From Candidatus Omnitrophota bacterium (GTDB taxonomy: Bacteria > Omnitrophota > Gorgyraeia > JABMRN01): a stretch of DNA of 5,771 nucleotides. The stretch covers positions 1-5,771 of the forward strand of contig JABMRN010000245.1 of the NCBI GenBank assembly GCA_013202515.1. The letters are read 5' to 3'. Every line of letters starts with the position of its first letter. The stretch's first letter is position 1. Position numbers and translations under genes: made by a program. Below the pieces are notes generated by a model. It was not told the DNA's origin. It saw nothing but the letters and a program-made list of their open reading frames with translations, and made no database searches. Of the stretch, positions 1 to 5,771 are shown piece by piece.

Positions 1-2
1 GT

Positions 3-68
3 CATAGGCCATATATATTGCTGGTATCCGAAGAAGATCATCAGGCCAGAAAAAAACTCGATCACTGA
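3..68 (+). CDS. Possible 3' end of an upstream gene (partial)
   Basis: Reading from base 3, the frame is open from the window edge to a TGA at 66-68. It gives a 21-residue tail beginning HRPYILLVSEEDHQ, with a charged end that could be the C-terminus of a protein. It would stop 25 bases before the receptor start, a normal operon spacing. The support is weak: the stretch is short, and the frame starting at base 1 is also open here (it runs into the receptor ORF). No family can be recognised. If this reading is right, the receptor is probably co-transcribed with an upstream gene. Otherwise bases 1-93 are simply leader sequence. Confidence 0.25.
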   Translation, partial: HRPYILLVSEEDHQARKKLDH

Positions 69-81
69 ATTTGAGTGCCCT

Positions 82-85
82 AGGA
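82..85 (+). promoter_or_regulatory. Ribosome binding site of the TonB-dependent receptor
   Basis: AGGA lies 8 bases before the ATG at 94. It decides the start, because the receptor frame stays open back to base 1 with no in-frame stop. Choosing 94 gives a correctly spaced Shine-Dalgarno sequence and places a signal peptide at the very N-terminus. The residues upstream of it in this frame do not look like a protein. Confidence 0.6.
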
Positions 86-93
86 AATTTAAT

Positions 94-1464
94 ATGATCA
101 AAAGGACATTTTTCATACTACTAATGGTTAACATATTGATGCTTTGCGGTACAGTAGAAGAAGTCGTTGCAGATGATAAGAAAGCTAAAGCTGGAATTAT
201 TGATCTTGAGTCAATAACGATAACAGCTTCAAGGATGAAGGGAGCGGCTCATGAGTCAAGCTATAACATCACAATTATAAATGAAGCAGACATTGAGCAA
301 GCGCACGCAAAAAGCACTCCTGATTTATTAAAGGACCTGGAAGGTGCTTACGTATATGACTCCTCTGGCGTGGGAACTACTGGCAGGGTTAATATGCGAG
401 GCTTCTGGGGAGGCATGTCCACGAATCAGTTGGTTCTTATAGACGGAGTACCTCAGAATAAAGCCAGCGATAAGCTCGTAAATTGGGATTTAATACCCGT
501 TGATAACATAAAAAGCATAGAAATAGTTAGAGGTCCTGTATCGGCGCTTTATGGTGACAATGCTATGTCAGGTGTGATTAATATAATTACAAAAGCGCCT
601 ACTGCGCAACCAAAGCTCAAGGTGTCTGGTTCGTATCTACGATATAATACGCAGAATTACAACGCTTATGTTTCTGGAATGATTAAGAAGTTCGGTTATT
701 ACTTTGCCGTTAGCAGCAAATCGACAGATGGATTCAGGAGGCATTCAGACTACGCAAATATTAATGTGTTGGGAAAAATTGACTTGAAGGTCAATGAAAC
801 GGAAACTTTAAAATTTTCTTCTGCTTATCATGAAAAAAAAGAAGGCGCATTCCCATGGGCATTGACAGAGGCTCAAATGGATGAAGATAGGCGCCGGGCG
901 CGGCCGGGCACACAAAGCGATAAGAGCAAGGTAAGGAAAAGCGATTCAAGTCTTACATATCTAAATGAAGTGAATGCTGATCTTAACATGGAGGGAACGC
1001 TTTACTATAGGTATGAGGATGTAGACTCTTACTATACGCCCACCGCTCGTTTTACTTCTACAGTTGAACAAATTGATTATGAAAATGTTTACGGTCTTTT
1101 GCTAAGCTGTTCCACGACGCCAAAGATTTTTAACATGGAATACCTTCTAGCTGCTGGCGTAGATCTAGAACTAGATGACTTTGATTACAAGGAGTATGCA
1201 GCGCCGTTCCAGGCAAGGAGCGTAAGAATCGGCGACTATACTGTAAACAGGAAGAAGGCAGGTCCATATATCCACGGCGAAGTTAAGGTTAGCGAACTAC
1301 TAAAGCTTTCAACAGCGATTCGATACGACTTTGTCGCCTTTGATTTTACTGATCAATTAGATGCTCCTAAATCAAGAATTAGAAATATGTCCAATATCAA
1401 TTTGAATTGCGGCATAGTTTCAAACTATAGAAAAAAATCTAAGTTCTACGTTAATTACGGCTAA
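94..1464 (+). pseudogene. N-terminal part of the receptor: signal peptide, TonB box, plug and first barrel strands
   Basis: This 456-residue open part begins with a Sec signal peptide: MIKR, then a hydrophobic core at about residues 6-19, with a likely cut after VVA at 26. A TonB box, ESITITA, lies at 39-45. The plug covers about 52-168 and carries family hallmarks: RGF at 102-104, LVLIDGVP at 113-120, IEIVRGPVSALYG at 142-154 and VINIITK at 161-167. Barrel strands follow. The segment PWALTEAQMDEDRRRARPG (254-272) looks like a loop motif I recall from related receptors, where a similar PG-LT-Q-D-RQ pattern occurs. If translated alone, the product would be exported but would lack about a third of the barrel and the C-terminal insertion signal, so it should not assemble. 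Confidence 0.8.
1462..1464 (+). other. Premature TAA stop codon in the receptor
   Basis: This in-frame TAA replaces codon 457, between NYG and AFRTPTF. The following base is G, and I see no readthrough signal or recoding structure next to it. The nearest homopolymer is a run of seven A at 1431-1437, and the frame is unchanged across it. The defect therefore looks like a base substitution rather than a slippage frameshift. Confidence 0.85.
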
Positions 1465-1491
1465 GCATTCAGAACGCCAACTTTTGGAGAA

Positions 1492-2106
1492 ATGTTTACT
1501 TATGGAGGTGCTGCGAATCCTGACCTAAATCCTGAGAAGGCATTCAATTACGAGACGGGCATATTGCACTATATCAATAAATATTTAACGGCGAATTTTA
1601 CATTTTACTGGATGTACCTTGATAATGAGATTTGGTTTGATTATACAGATAGACGGTACGAAAATTATGGCCGAACGTCACATTTAGGGCTTGAATCAGG
1701 AGCGTCGCTCAAATTTTGCAAAGGCTTAACAGCTTTTGTAAATTATTCCTATACCAGGGCTCAAAATGAAGCAGGGGAAGATAAGGGTAAGCTTCTAACC
1801 AATGTACCTAGCAACAAATGCAGCTTTGGTGGAAGTTACGATACCGGGATCGGTCTCAGGGCAAGTGCGGTAGTTACAAATGTAGGAGCATCATATATAG
1901 ATCCAAGCAACAGCGATAAGCTCCCCGATTACATTACTGTAGATGCAAAGTTTGACTATAACTATAAAGGCTTGTCTCTATTCTTAATAATAGACAATGT
2001 GCTAAACAGAAAATATAATACTTATGGCTTTAAGAGGTTTGGCGCGAAGTATTTTAGCCCAGCCCCCGGGCGCATGTTCGGTGCTGGGGCAGAGGTTAAG
2101 TTTTAG
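1492..2106 (+). pseudogene. C-terminal barrel part of the receptor, downstream of the premature stop
   Basis: The first ATG after the premature stop is at 1492 and opens 204 residues of barrel. It starts in MFTYGGAANPDLNPEKAFNYETG, with NPDLNPEK a typical receptor motif. The segment ends with the conserved LFLIIDNVLNRKYNTYG strand and SPAPGRMFGAGAEVKF, whose final phenylalanine is the usual outer-membrane assembly signal. It is unlikely to be an independent gene. The only purine-rich stretch before the ATG, GGAG at 1486-1489, leaves 2 bases, too close for a normal Shine-Dalgarno, and the product would have no signal peptide. It is best read as the second part of the interrupted receptor. Its intact frame suggests the stop arose recently or is an error. 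Confidence 0.8.
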
Positions 2107-2142
2107 GTTTAAAAAGGTGCAATCTTAGCGTAGAATACTACA

Positions 2143-2736
2143 ATGTTATCCAATCATATAATAAGAATGGCATTATTAATTTCTCTATCTGTCCACGCAA
2201 TTGCCTTGTCGCCATGGAAGAGCTTTTATGTAACAAGGGACCGAGAGGACATCTCCCAAAACATAGAGGTTTATTATGTAGTCCCTAAGGAAAGAGACAG
2301 TAAGCTTTTAGAGACGCTGCCGCAAATATGCGACGTGGAAAAAAAAGAGACCAAATTCAGCAAAAGTGAGACAAAGGATGATTTTTTTACAACAAGCGGT
2401 ATTGAAGATTCCATTACAAGTGTAAACAAGGAACTGTCTAATAACCTTGAGGAATATATTCAATACTACGAGTTAATAAGGGAGAAGATTAGAAAAGAAG
2501 CCTCGGACACCTATAAATATGGAAACAATGAGGGGGAGGTGGGCGTATCGTTCGAGGTTGACTCAGCCGGAATTATAAAAAAAATATCACACATACCACG
2601 AAGTCATTCAGCAGACAACCGCCTTGTAAATCTTGCGCTTGAAAGCGTTGAAAAGTCTTCTCCGTTTCCAGCCTTTCCAAAAACATTCAAAAAAGATAGC
2701 CTCACCTTTAACCTTACAGTAGTATTCGAAAAATAA
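2143..2736 (+). CDS. tonB: Short TonB-family energy transducer
   Basis: TonB proteins sit in the inner membrane with ExbB/ExbD, cross the periplasm and touch the TonB box of outer-membrane receptors to power uptake. This 197-residue protein has one N-terminal membrane segment (about residues 6-25) containing S14-xxx-H18, like the Ser/His pair of the TonB anchor. A charged linker follows (about 40-105), then a C-terminal TonB domain (about 106-197): YYELIREKI at 108-116, GEVGVSFEVDSAGIIKKI, and the signature SPFPAFP at 173-179 followed by the last strands. The linker is short and almost without proline (only P48 and P60 between 41 and 100), unlike the long Pro-rich linker of enterobacterial TonB. 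It lies 36 bases after the receptor, so it was probably dedicated to it. No exbB or exbD is in the window. An in-frame TAG at 2131-2133 rules out an earlier start. No well-spaced Shine-Dalgarno precedes the ATG; M9 (2167) is an alternative start. Confidence 0.85.
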   Translation: MLSNHIIRMALLISLSVHAIALSPWKSFYVTRDREDISQNIEVYYVVPKERDSKLLETLPQICDVEKKETKFSKSETKDDFFTTSGIEDSITSVNKELSNNLEEYIQYYELIREKIRKEASDTYKYGNNEGEVGVSFEVDSAGIIKKISHIPRSHSADNRLVNLALESVEKSSPFPAFPKTFKKDSLTFNLTVVFEK

Positions 2737-2748
2737 TATCATATTATT
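2732..2748. repeat. 17-bp AT-only palindrome upstream of the marR promoter
   Basis: AATAATATCATATTATT is a perfect inverted repeat with 8-bp arms around a central C. It spans the stop codon of the TonB gene and ends one base before the -35 hexamer. It could be a regulator site or part of an AT-rich UP-like element. As an RNA hairpin it would be all A-U with no T-run after it, so it is a poor terminator. Confidence 0.5.
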
Positions 2749-2749
2749 G

Positions 2750-2778
2750 TTGACTCATGGAAGATAACGTGTTATACT
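2750..2778 (+). promoter_or_regulatory. Sigma70-type promoter of the marR-efflux operon
   Basis: The -35 is TTGACT (2750-2755) and the -10 is TATACT (2773-2778), each one base off consensus, with a 17-bp spacer. TG at 2770-2771 forms an extended -10. The predicted transcript start is near 2785, leaving a leader of about 53 bases before the marR ATG. It sits in the only sizeable intergenic gap of the window, directly before the regulator and pump genes. Confidence 0.8.
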
Positions 2779-2807
2779 TAACATAGTAAATAGTTAACTA
2801 CATTAAC
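2778..2807. promoter_or_regulatory. Candidate MarR operator over the transcription start
   Basis: TTAAC occurs at 2778-2782, 2794-2798 and 2803-2807. GTTAA at 2793-2797 makes an inverted pair with the first copy (TTAAC-N10-GTTAA, 20 bp), and TAGTTAACTA at 2791-2800 is a perfect 10-bp palindrome. The cluster covers the end of the -10, the predicted start and the first transcribed bases. A dimeric MarR repressor bound there would block transcription. AT-rich inverted repeats at the gene's own promoter are usual for this family; that this particular regulator binds here is inferred. Confidence 0.5.
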
Positions 2808-2837
2808 CAATTCCAATAAACGAACACAGGTAACAAG

Positions 2838-3278
2838 ATGAAACAAAAATTTTTGGACGAGATGGGCAGGCTCATTCCTCAAATTCATCGTGCTCTTGCA
2901 CGGAAGGGTAGTGGCGTCCTGACAAAAGGAACAATCACAGTCCCGCAGATGGTTTTACTTGAATTTGTGAACGAAAAGCACATGTGCACTGTAACTGACA
3001 TAGCTAAAAACATGGGCATAACAAAGAGTGCCATAACTGGTCTTACAGATAGACTGATCCGCTCAAACCTTATAACACGAACAAGGGGCATAAAAGACAG
3101 GCGAATAGTCCTCATTTCTCTGACATCAAAGGGGAAAACGGCTATTCTAAGATTACTCCAGGAGCGCGATAATACGATTAGAAAGGCTTTCGAGGGACTA
3201 ACCGATAAGGAAAGAGGCCTATATCTTGAGCTTTTAAGAAAGATGTACGGTAATCTGGTAAAAACAAATGAAGTCTAA
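2838..3278 (+). CDS. MarR-family transcriptional regulator
   Basis: MarR proteins are dimeric winged-helix regulators, usually repressors released from DNA by small aromatic compounds, oxidants or metals. They are often encoded next to the efflux pumps they control. At 146 residues this one has the normal length. The helix-turn-helix region is about 51-79 (TVTDIAKNMGITKSAITGLTDRL). The wing is about 81-100, with D87-R88-R89 and the closing LTSKGK (95-100) typical of the family. The flanking N- and C-terminal helices should form the dimer. There is a single cysteine, C50, just before the DNA-binding helices; a redox role is possible but unsupported. The ATG follows CAGG (2827-2830) by 7 bases. 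It is the first gene after the predicted promoter and overlaps the TolC-type gene by 11 bases, so regulator and pump should be co-transcribed and self-controlled. The inducer is unknown. Confidence 0.92.
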   Translation: MKQKFLDEMGRLIPQIHRALARKGSGVLTKGTITVPQMVLLEFVNEKHMCTVTDIAKNMGITKSAITGLTDRLIRSNLITRTRGIKDRRIVLISLTSKGKTAILRLLQERDNTIRKAFEGLTDKERGLYLELLRKMYGNLVKTNEV

Positions 3279-4764
3279 AGTATTTATTCACATATATCGA
3301 TCCTTAGTTTTTATTGTCATCATATCTCTAGTTTCTAGCGCAACCCTTCTTGCAGAAAACGTTGAGCTAGAACCGGTTTTTTTAAATCTAGATGAATGCT
3401 TAAGTATTGCCATTAACAATAATCTTGATCTTAAAATTGCTAAACTAGACAACTGGATTGCCGGAACCGAAGAAACATACACGCAAAGCGTATATGACAT
3501 GCTTTTAACCGGAGAAGGCTATTACGAAGAAGATAGGCAAGAACGCCCGAGCTATCTCTATCCAACAGAAAGACTCACTGCCGATTATAAATTCGGAATA
3601 AAGCAAAAGCTCCCCACTGGAACTACGATTGAAATTGATTATGACTGTGACCGGGACTGGGATAATAACATATTTACCACTATAAATCCAAGCTATACGA
3701 CTACTATCGACTTTACTGCAAGACAGTCGGTTTTAAAAAATCTTCTTGGTATTCAAGACAGGGGTGAGATAAAAGTTGCGCGAATGAATGTCAAAATAAG
3801 CGATTTAAAAACATACAGAAGAATTGAAAAGATTATTGCAGACGTCGAAAAAAAGTACTGGTTCGTTGTTTTCGCTAAAAACAACATCGCAATGGAAAAA
3901 CGAATACTAGACAAGGCCCTAGAGATACAAAAAATAGGAGAAACCCACCTCGCCCTTGGCTATATAGAGCAACGAGATCATATATCAAACCAGGCAAATG
4001 TAAAACAGAAGCAGATCAATATGCTTGTCGCAGAAAATCAATTAAAAGATGCGATAAACTCTCTTAAGCTTGTATTGAACGTAGAATTCCCTAATCCCAT
4101 ACTACCCCTTGATAATTTCCAAATACCCGAAACAAAACCTGTTCTTCTCAATAGTCTGAAGATTGCTATCAATAACCGCAAGGATTTAGCCGCTAAAAAA
4201 CAAGAGCTTCAAAAGAAGAATTTGTCTCTTGTCATGAAGGAAAATGCACTCTTGCCGGAAATTGACATAGTAGCGACCTACTCAGCCAACGGCGTTGACA
4301 GAAAGGTTGGCAAGGCGCACGGAACATTAACAACCACTAAGTTTCCTAGATACTATATAGGTGCTGAGCTATCATATCCTCTTGAAAACAACGTAGCGCG
4401 AAGCGAATACCAGAAAGCAGAATTTGGCAAAGTAAAGACCATAAATGAGATTAAATTATTAGAAAAAACAATATTAACCCAGGTAGATGACATCGTAAGA
4501 GAGACGCTCCTTAATATTGAGAAAATAGATCGAAGCGCCATAGTAAGGGATTTAAACAAAATGAGGGTAGCGGAGGAAGAAAAGCACTACAAAAATGGAC
4601 GCTCTTCTAGCAAAGATCTGATTGATTTTCAAAATTCTCTCCTCTTAGCTGAAATTAGAGTACTTTTAGCCTATCTAGACTACTACTATTCAGCCATAGA
4701 CCTCGAGGTATCTAAGGATACTCTGTTGGATAATCTAGGAATTGTCATAAATGAAAATATCTGA
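3268..4764 (+). CDS. TolC-family outer-membrane efflux channel
   Basis: Proteins of this family trimerise into an outer-membrane barrel with a long periplasmic alpha-helical tunnel, the exit duct of tripartite pumps. The 498-residue sequence starts with a Sec signal peptide (hydrophobic about 12-28, likely cut after LLA at 29). There is no lipobox, so it is not a NodT-type lipoprotein. Two outer-membrane-efflux repeats follow. The first starts with LNLDECLSIAINNNLDLKIAK (39-59) and the second with LLNSLKIAINNRKDLAAKKQEL (293-314). Each has a beta-strand part and long helices, and the second includes the characteristic PLENNVARSEYQKAE (371-385) and YKNGRSSSKDLIDFQNSLLLAE (441-462). This two-fold repeat is the family hallmark. 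The start lies inside the end of marR (11-base overlap), and the end overlaps the RND gene by 14 bases, implying translational coupling and one joint efflux system. Substrates cannot be predicted. Confidence 0.92.
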   Translation: MKSKVFIHIYRSLVFIVIISLVSSATLLAENVELEPVFLNLDECLSIAINNNLDLKIAKLDNWIAGTEETYTQSVYDMLLTGEGYYEEDRQERPSYLYPTERLTADYKFGIKQKLPTGTTIEIDYDCDRDWDNNIFTTINPSYTTTIDFTARQSVLKNLLGIQDRGEIKVARMNVKISDLKTYRRIEKIIADVEKKYWFVVFAKNNIAMEKRILDKALEIQKIGETHLALGYIEQRDHISNQANVKQKQINMLVAENQLKDAINSLKLVLNVEFPNPILPLDNFQIPETKPVLLNSLKIAINNRKDLAAKKQELQKKNLSLVMKENALLPEIDIVATYSANGVDRKVGKAHGTLTTTKFPRYYIGAELSYPLENNVARSEYQKAEFGKVKTINEIKLLEKTILTQVDDIVRETLLNIEKIDRSAIVRDLNKMRVAEEEKHYKNGRSSSKDLIDFQNSLLLAEIRVLLAYLDYYYSAIDLEVSKDTLLDNLGIVINENI

Positions 4765-5771
4765 ATTTTCTGTAAAAAATTCGTTATTTGTTAATCTGCT
4801 ATCTATCTTTATAATCGTAGCAGGTATTATTGCAGTAGTAACCCTTAATAAGGAAATATTTCCGAACGTTACCTTTGATATCGTACATGTCCAGACCATA
4901 TACCCCGGCGCAACGGTAAGCGATGTAGAGAGATTTATTACAACTCCCATCGAAAAAGAGATAAAGAAGGTTGACTATGTGGAGGAGGTAAGATCAACGT
5001 CGGTTGACAATCTATCGACTATATATATCAAGATCGATCCTGACGCAGCAAATAAAAGCAAGGTAGTAAATGACATTCAAAGGGCCGTCGATAACGTCAA
5101 AGACCTGCCGGAAGAAGCAAAGGACCCTGTTGTTGAAGAAATACAAATGAAGCAAATAGCAATTATAGAAGTTGCAATAACCGGGGATATCGATGAATTC
5201 AAGCTCCAGCAGTACGCCGAATCTCTTGAAAACATGCTACTTGATCTTGATGAGGTTGCAGAGATCGGCAGAAGGGGCTGGCGAGATAGAGAGATTTGGA
5301 TCGAGGTTGATCCCGAAAAACTAAAAAGTTATTACCTTTCTATTTCAGAAATCATGGAGGCGTTAAATAAAAGAAATATCAGCATGCCTGGCGGCATCCT
5401 GAGAGGAGACGAAAAAGAATTCAACATCAGAACTGTCGGAGAATTTCATACTGCCCAGGAGATAGAGGAAGTTGTAATTAGGGCGAACGACGTCGGAAAC
5501 TGGCTAAAGATCAAAGACGTAGCAACGGTTAAAGATGCTTTTGAAGAGGAAAGTACAGTAACTCGATCATTCGGCGGAAAAACAATCAACCTTATTGTCA
5601 TAAAAAAAGAAAGGGCAGACGCAGTTAAACTGGTCAAAAAAGTTAAGGAAGTCGTTGCAAGCTTCCAAAAGACGGCTAAAGACAAGTTAACAGTTTACAC
5701 TTTAAATGACCTGTCTATATACTTAACCAGGCGGCTGAACTTTCTTAAATATAACGGGATGTTAGCAATTA
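4751..5771 (+). CDS. RND-family efflux pump, inner-membrane subunit (5' part, cut by the window end)
   Basis: RND pumps use the proton gradient to expel drugs, detergents or metals through a TolC-type duct. The first 340 residues are present, about a third of the usual length near 1000. They show the first membrane helix (about 10-32), then the porter domain with the family motif YPGATVSDVERFITTPIEKEI (51-71), VEEVRSTSVDNLSTIYIKI (77-95), the RAVDNVKDLPEEAKDP segment (111-126) and PGG at 213-215. The window ends at LNDLSIYLTRRLNFLKYNG, which normally leads straight into the second membrane helix. The proton-relay helices and any substrate-class markers are therefore not visible, and drug-type (HAE-1/AcrB) versus other RND subfamilies cannot be decided, though the porter motifs look HAE-1-like. 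AGGA at 4737-4740 lies 10 bases before the ATG, which is inside the 3' end of the channel gene. No frameshift or stop is seen up to the edge. Confidence 0.9.
   Translation, partial: MKISEFSVKNSLFVNLLSIFIIVAGIIAVVTLNKEIFPNVTFDIVHVQTIYPGATVSDVERFITTPIEKEIKKVDYVEEVRSTSVDNLSTIYIKIDPDAANKSKVVNDIQRAVDNVKDLPEEAKDPVVEEIQMKQIAIIEVAITGDIDEFKLQQYAESLENMLLDLDEVAEIGRRGWRDREIWIEVDPEKLKSYYLSISEIMEALNKRNISMPGGILRGDEKEFNIRTVGEFHTAQEIEEVVIRANDVGNWLKIKDVATVKDAFEEESTVTRSFGGKTINLIVIKKERADAVKLVKKVKEVVASFQKTAKDKLTVYTLNDLSIYLTRRLNFLKYNGMLAI

Larger units (their letters stand above)
94..2106 (+). pseudogene. TonB-dependent outer-membrane receptor interrupted by one in-frame stop codon
   Basis: Receptors of this class form a 22-strand outer-membrane barrel closed by a plug, and import scarce ligands such as iron chelates, cobalamin or other metal complexes using energy passed on by TonB. 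The frame from 94 to the TAG at 2104-2106 gives 670 codons, normal for the family. It has a signal peptide, TonB box, plug, barrel and terminal phenylalanine. Codon 457 is TAA (1462-1464), splitting the gene into 456 and 213 codons in the same frame. On both sides the protein reads through as NYG-stop-AFRTPTFGEMF, the family's conserved (N)YG-x-(A/G)FR-(T/A)P-(T/S)F-x-E motif. Nothing is missing except one residue, often K or another polar residue; AAA, CAA or GAA would each become TAA by one substitution. TAA also ends the TonB and MarR genes here, so codon reassignment is unlikely. The ligand cannot be told from sequence. A recent pseudogene, a strain polymorphism or a base-call error are all possible. 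Confidence 0.85.

Noticed and set aside
1..93. Cobalamin or other riboswitch ahead of the receptor gene
   Set aside because: The bases around 26-49 (CCGAAGAAGATCATCAGGCC) recalled the end of a cobalamin riboswitch, but the expected AGTCAGGAGACCTGCC-like end and the B12 box do not align, and the upstream part would lie outside the window.
833..840. Phase variation through homopolymer runs (A8 at 833-840, A7 at 1431-1437, A8 at 2339-2346, A8 at 2577-2584)
   Set aside because: All runs are in the correct frame and encode sensible residues such as lysines. The receptor's defect is a substitution-like stop, not a frameshift at a run.
1462..1464. Stop-codon reassignment or amino-acid recoding at the TAA
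   Set aside because: TAA properly ends the TonB and MarR genes in this window. Selenocysteine uses TGA and pyrrolysine uses TAG, and no recoding structure is apparent nearby.
2058..2088. GC-rich stem (CCCAGC / GCTGGG) near the receptor's end as a terminator
   Set aside because: It lies within the conserved SPAPGRMFGAG coding motif, has a 19-base loop and is not followed by a T-run.
1492..2106. Independent small outer-membrane protein starting at 1492
   Set aside because: It has no signal peptide, the GGAG before its ATG is only 2 bases away, and it continues the receptor barrel exactly in frame.
2885..5685. Minus-strand open frames of 68-79 codons inside the MarR, channel and pump genes
   Set aside because: They lie opposite clearly recognised proteins, have no family features or ribosome-binding sites that I can see, and are explained as shadows of the + strand genes.

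Overview
The window is about 5.8 kb of moderately AT-rich bacterial DNA, with all genes on the + strand. Signal peptides, a TonB-dependent receptor, a TonB protein, a TolC-type channel and an RND pump show a diderm (outer-membrane) bacterium. Frequent ATA, AGA and AGG codons and the style of the proteins, especially the short TonB, suggest an environmental lineage outside the well-studied Proteobacteria. Omnitrophota-like bacteria are one possibility, but this is an impression, not a sequence-based assignment.

Left half (1-2736): an outer-membrane uptake module. A possible tail of an upstream gene (3-68) is followed by a TonB-dependent receptor (94-2106). The receptor has a signal peptide, TonB box, plug and complete barrel, but a single in-frame TAA at 1462-1464 interrupts it inside its most recognisable barrel motif (YG-stop-AFRTPTFGEMF). 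The frame is otherwise intact from start to natural stop. This fits a recent nonsense mutation or a base-call error better than an old decayed gene. After 36 bases comes a short TonB-type energy transducer (2143-2736) that probably served this receptor.

Middle (2737-2837): a compact regulatory region of about 100 bases. It holds a near-consensus sigma70-type promoter (TTGACT, 17-bp spacer, TATACT, extended -10 TG), a 17-bp all-AT palindrome just upstream of the -35, and TTAAC/GTTAA inverted repeats over the predicted transcription start. These are good candidates for a MarR operator.

Right half (2838-5771): a tightly packed efflux operon. A MarR-family regulator overlaps a TolC-family outer-membrane factor by 11 bases, which overlaps an RND-family inner-membrane pump by 14 bases. 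The pump gene is cut off by the window edge at residue 340. No membrane fusion protein gene lies between channel and pump, so it must be downstream or elsewhere. The simplest reading is that MarR represses its own promoter and thereby the pump, and that a ligand relieves this.

I see no RNA genes, CRISPR arrays, insertion sequences or attachment sites. There is no gene-free stretch longer than about 100 bases. The families are all known; the most notable points are the interrupted receptor and the promoter/operator architecture, and I do not see a wholly new system.
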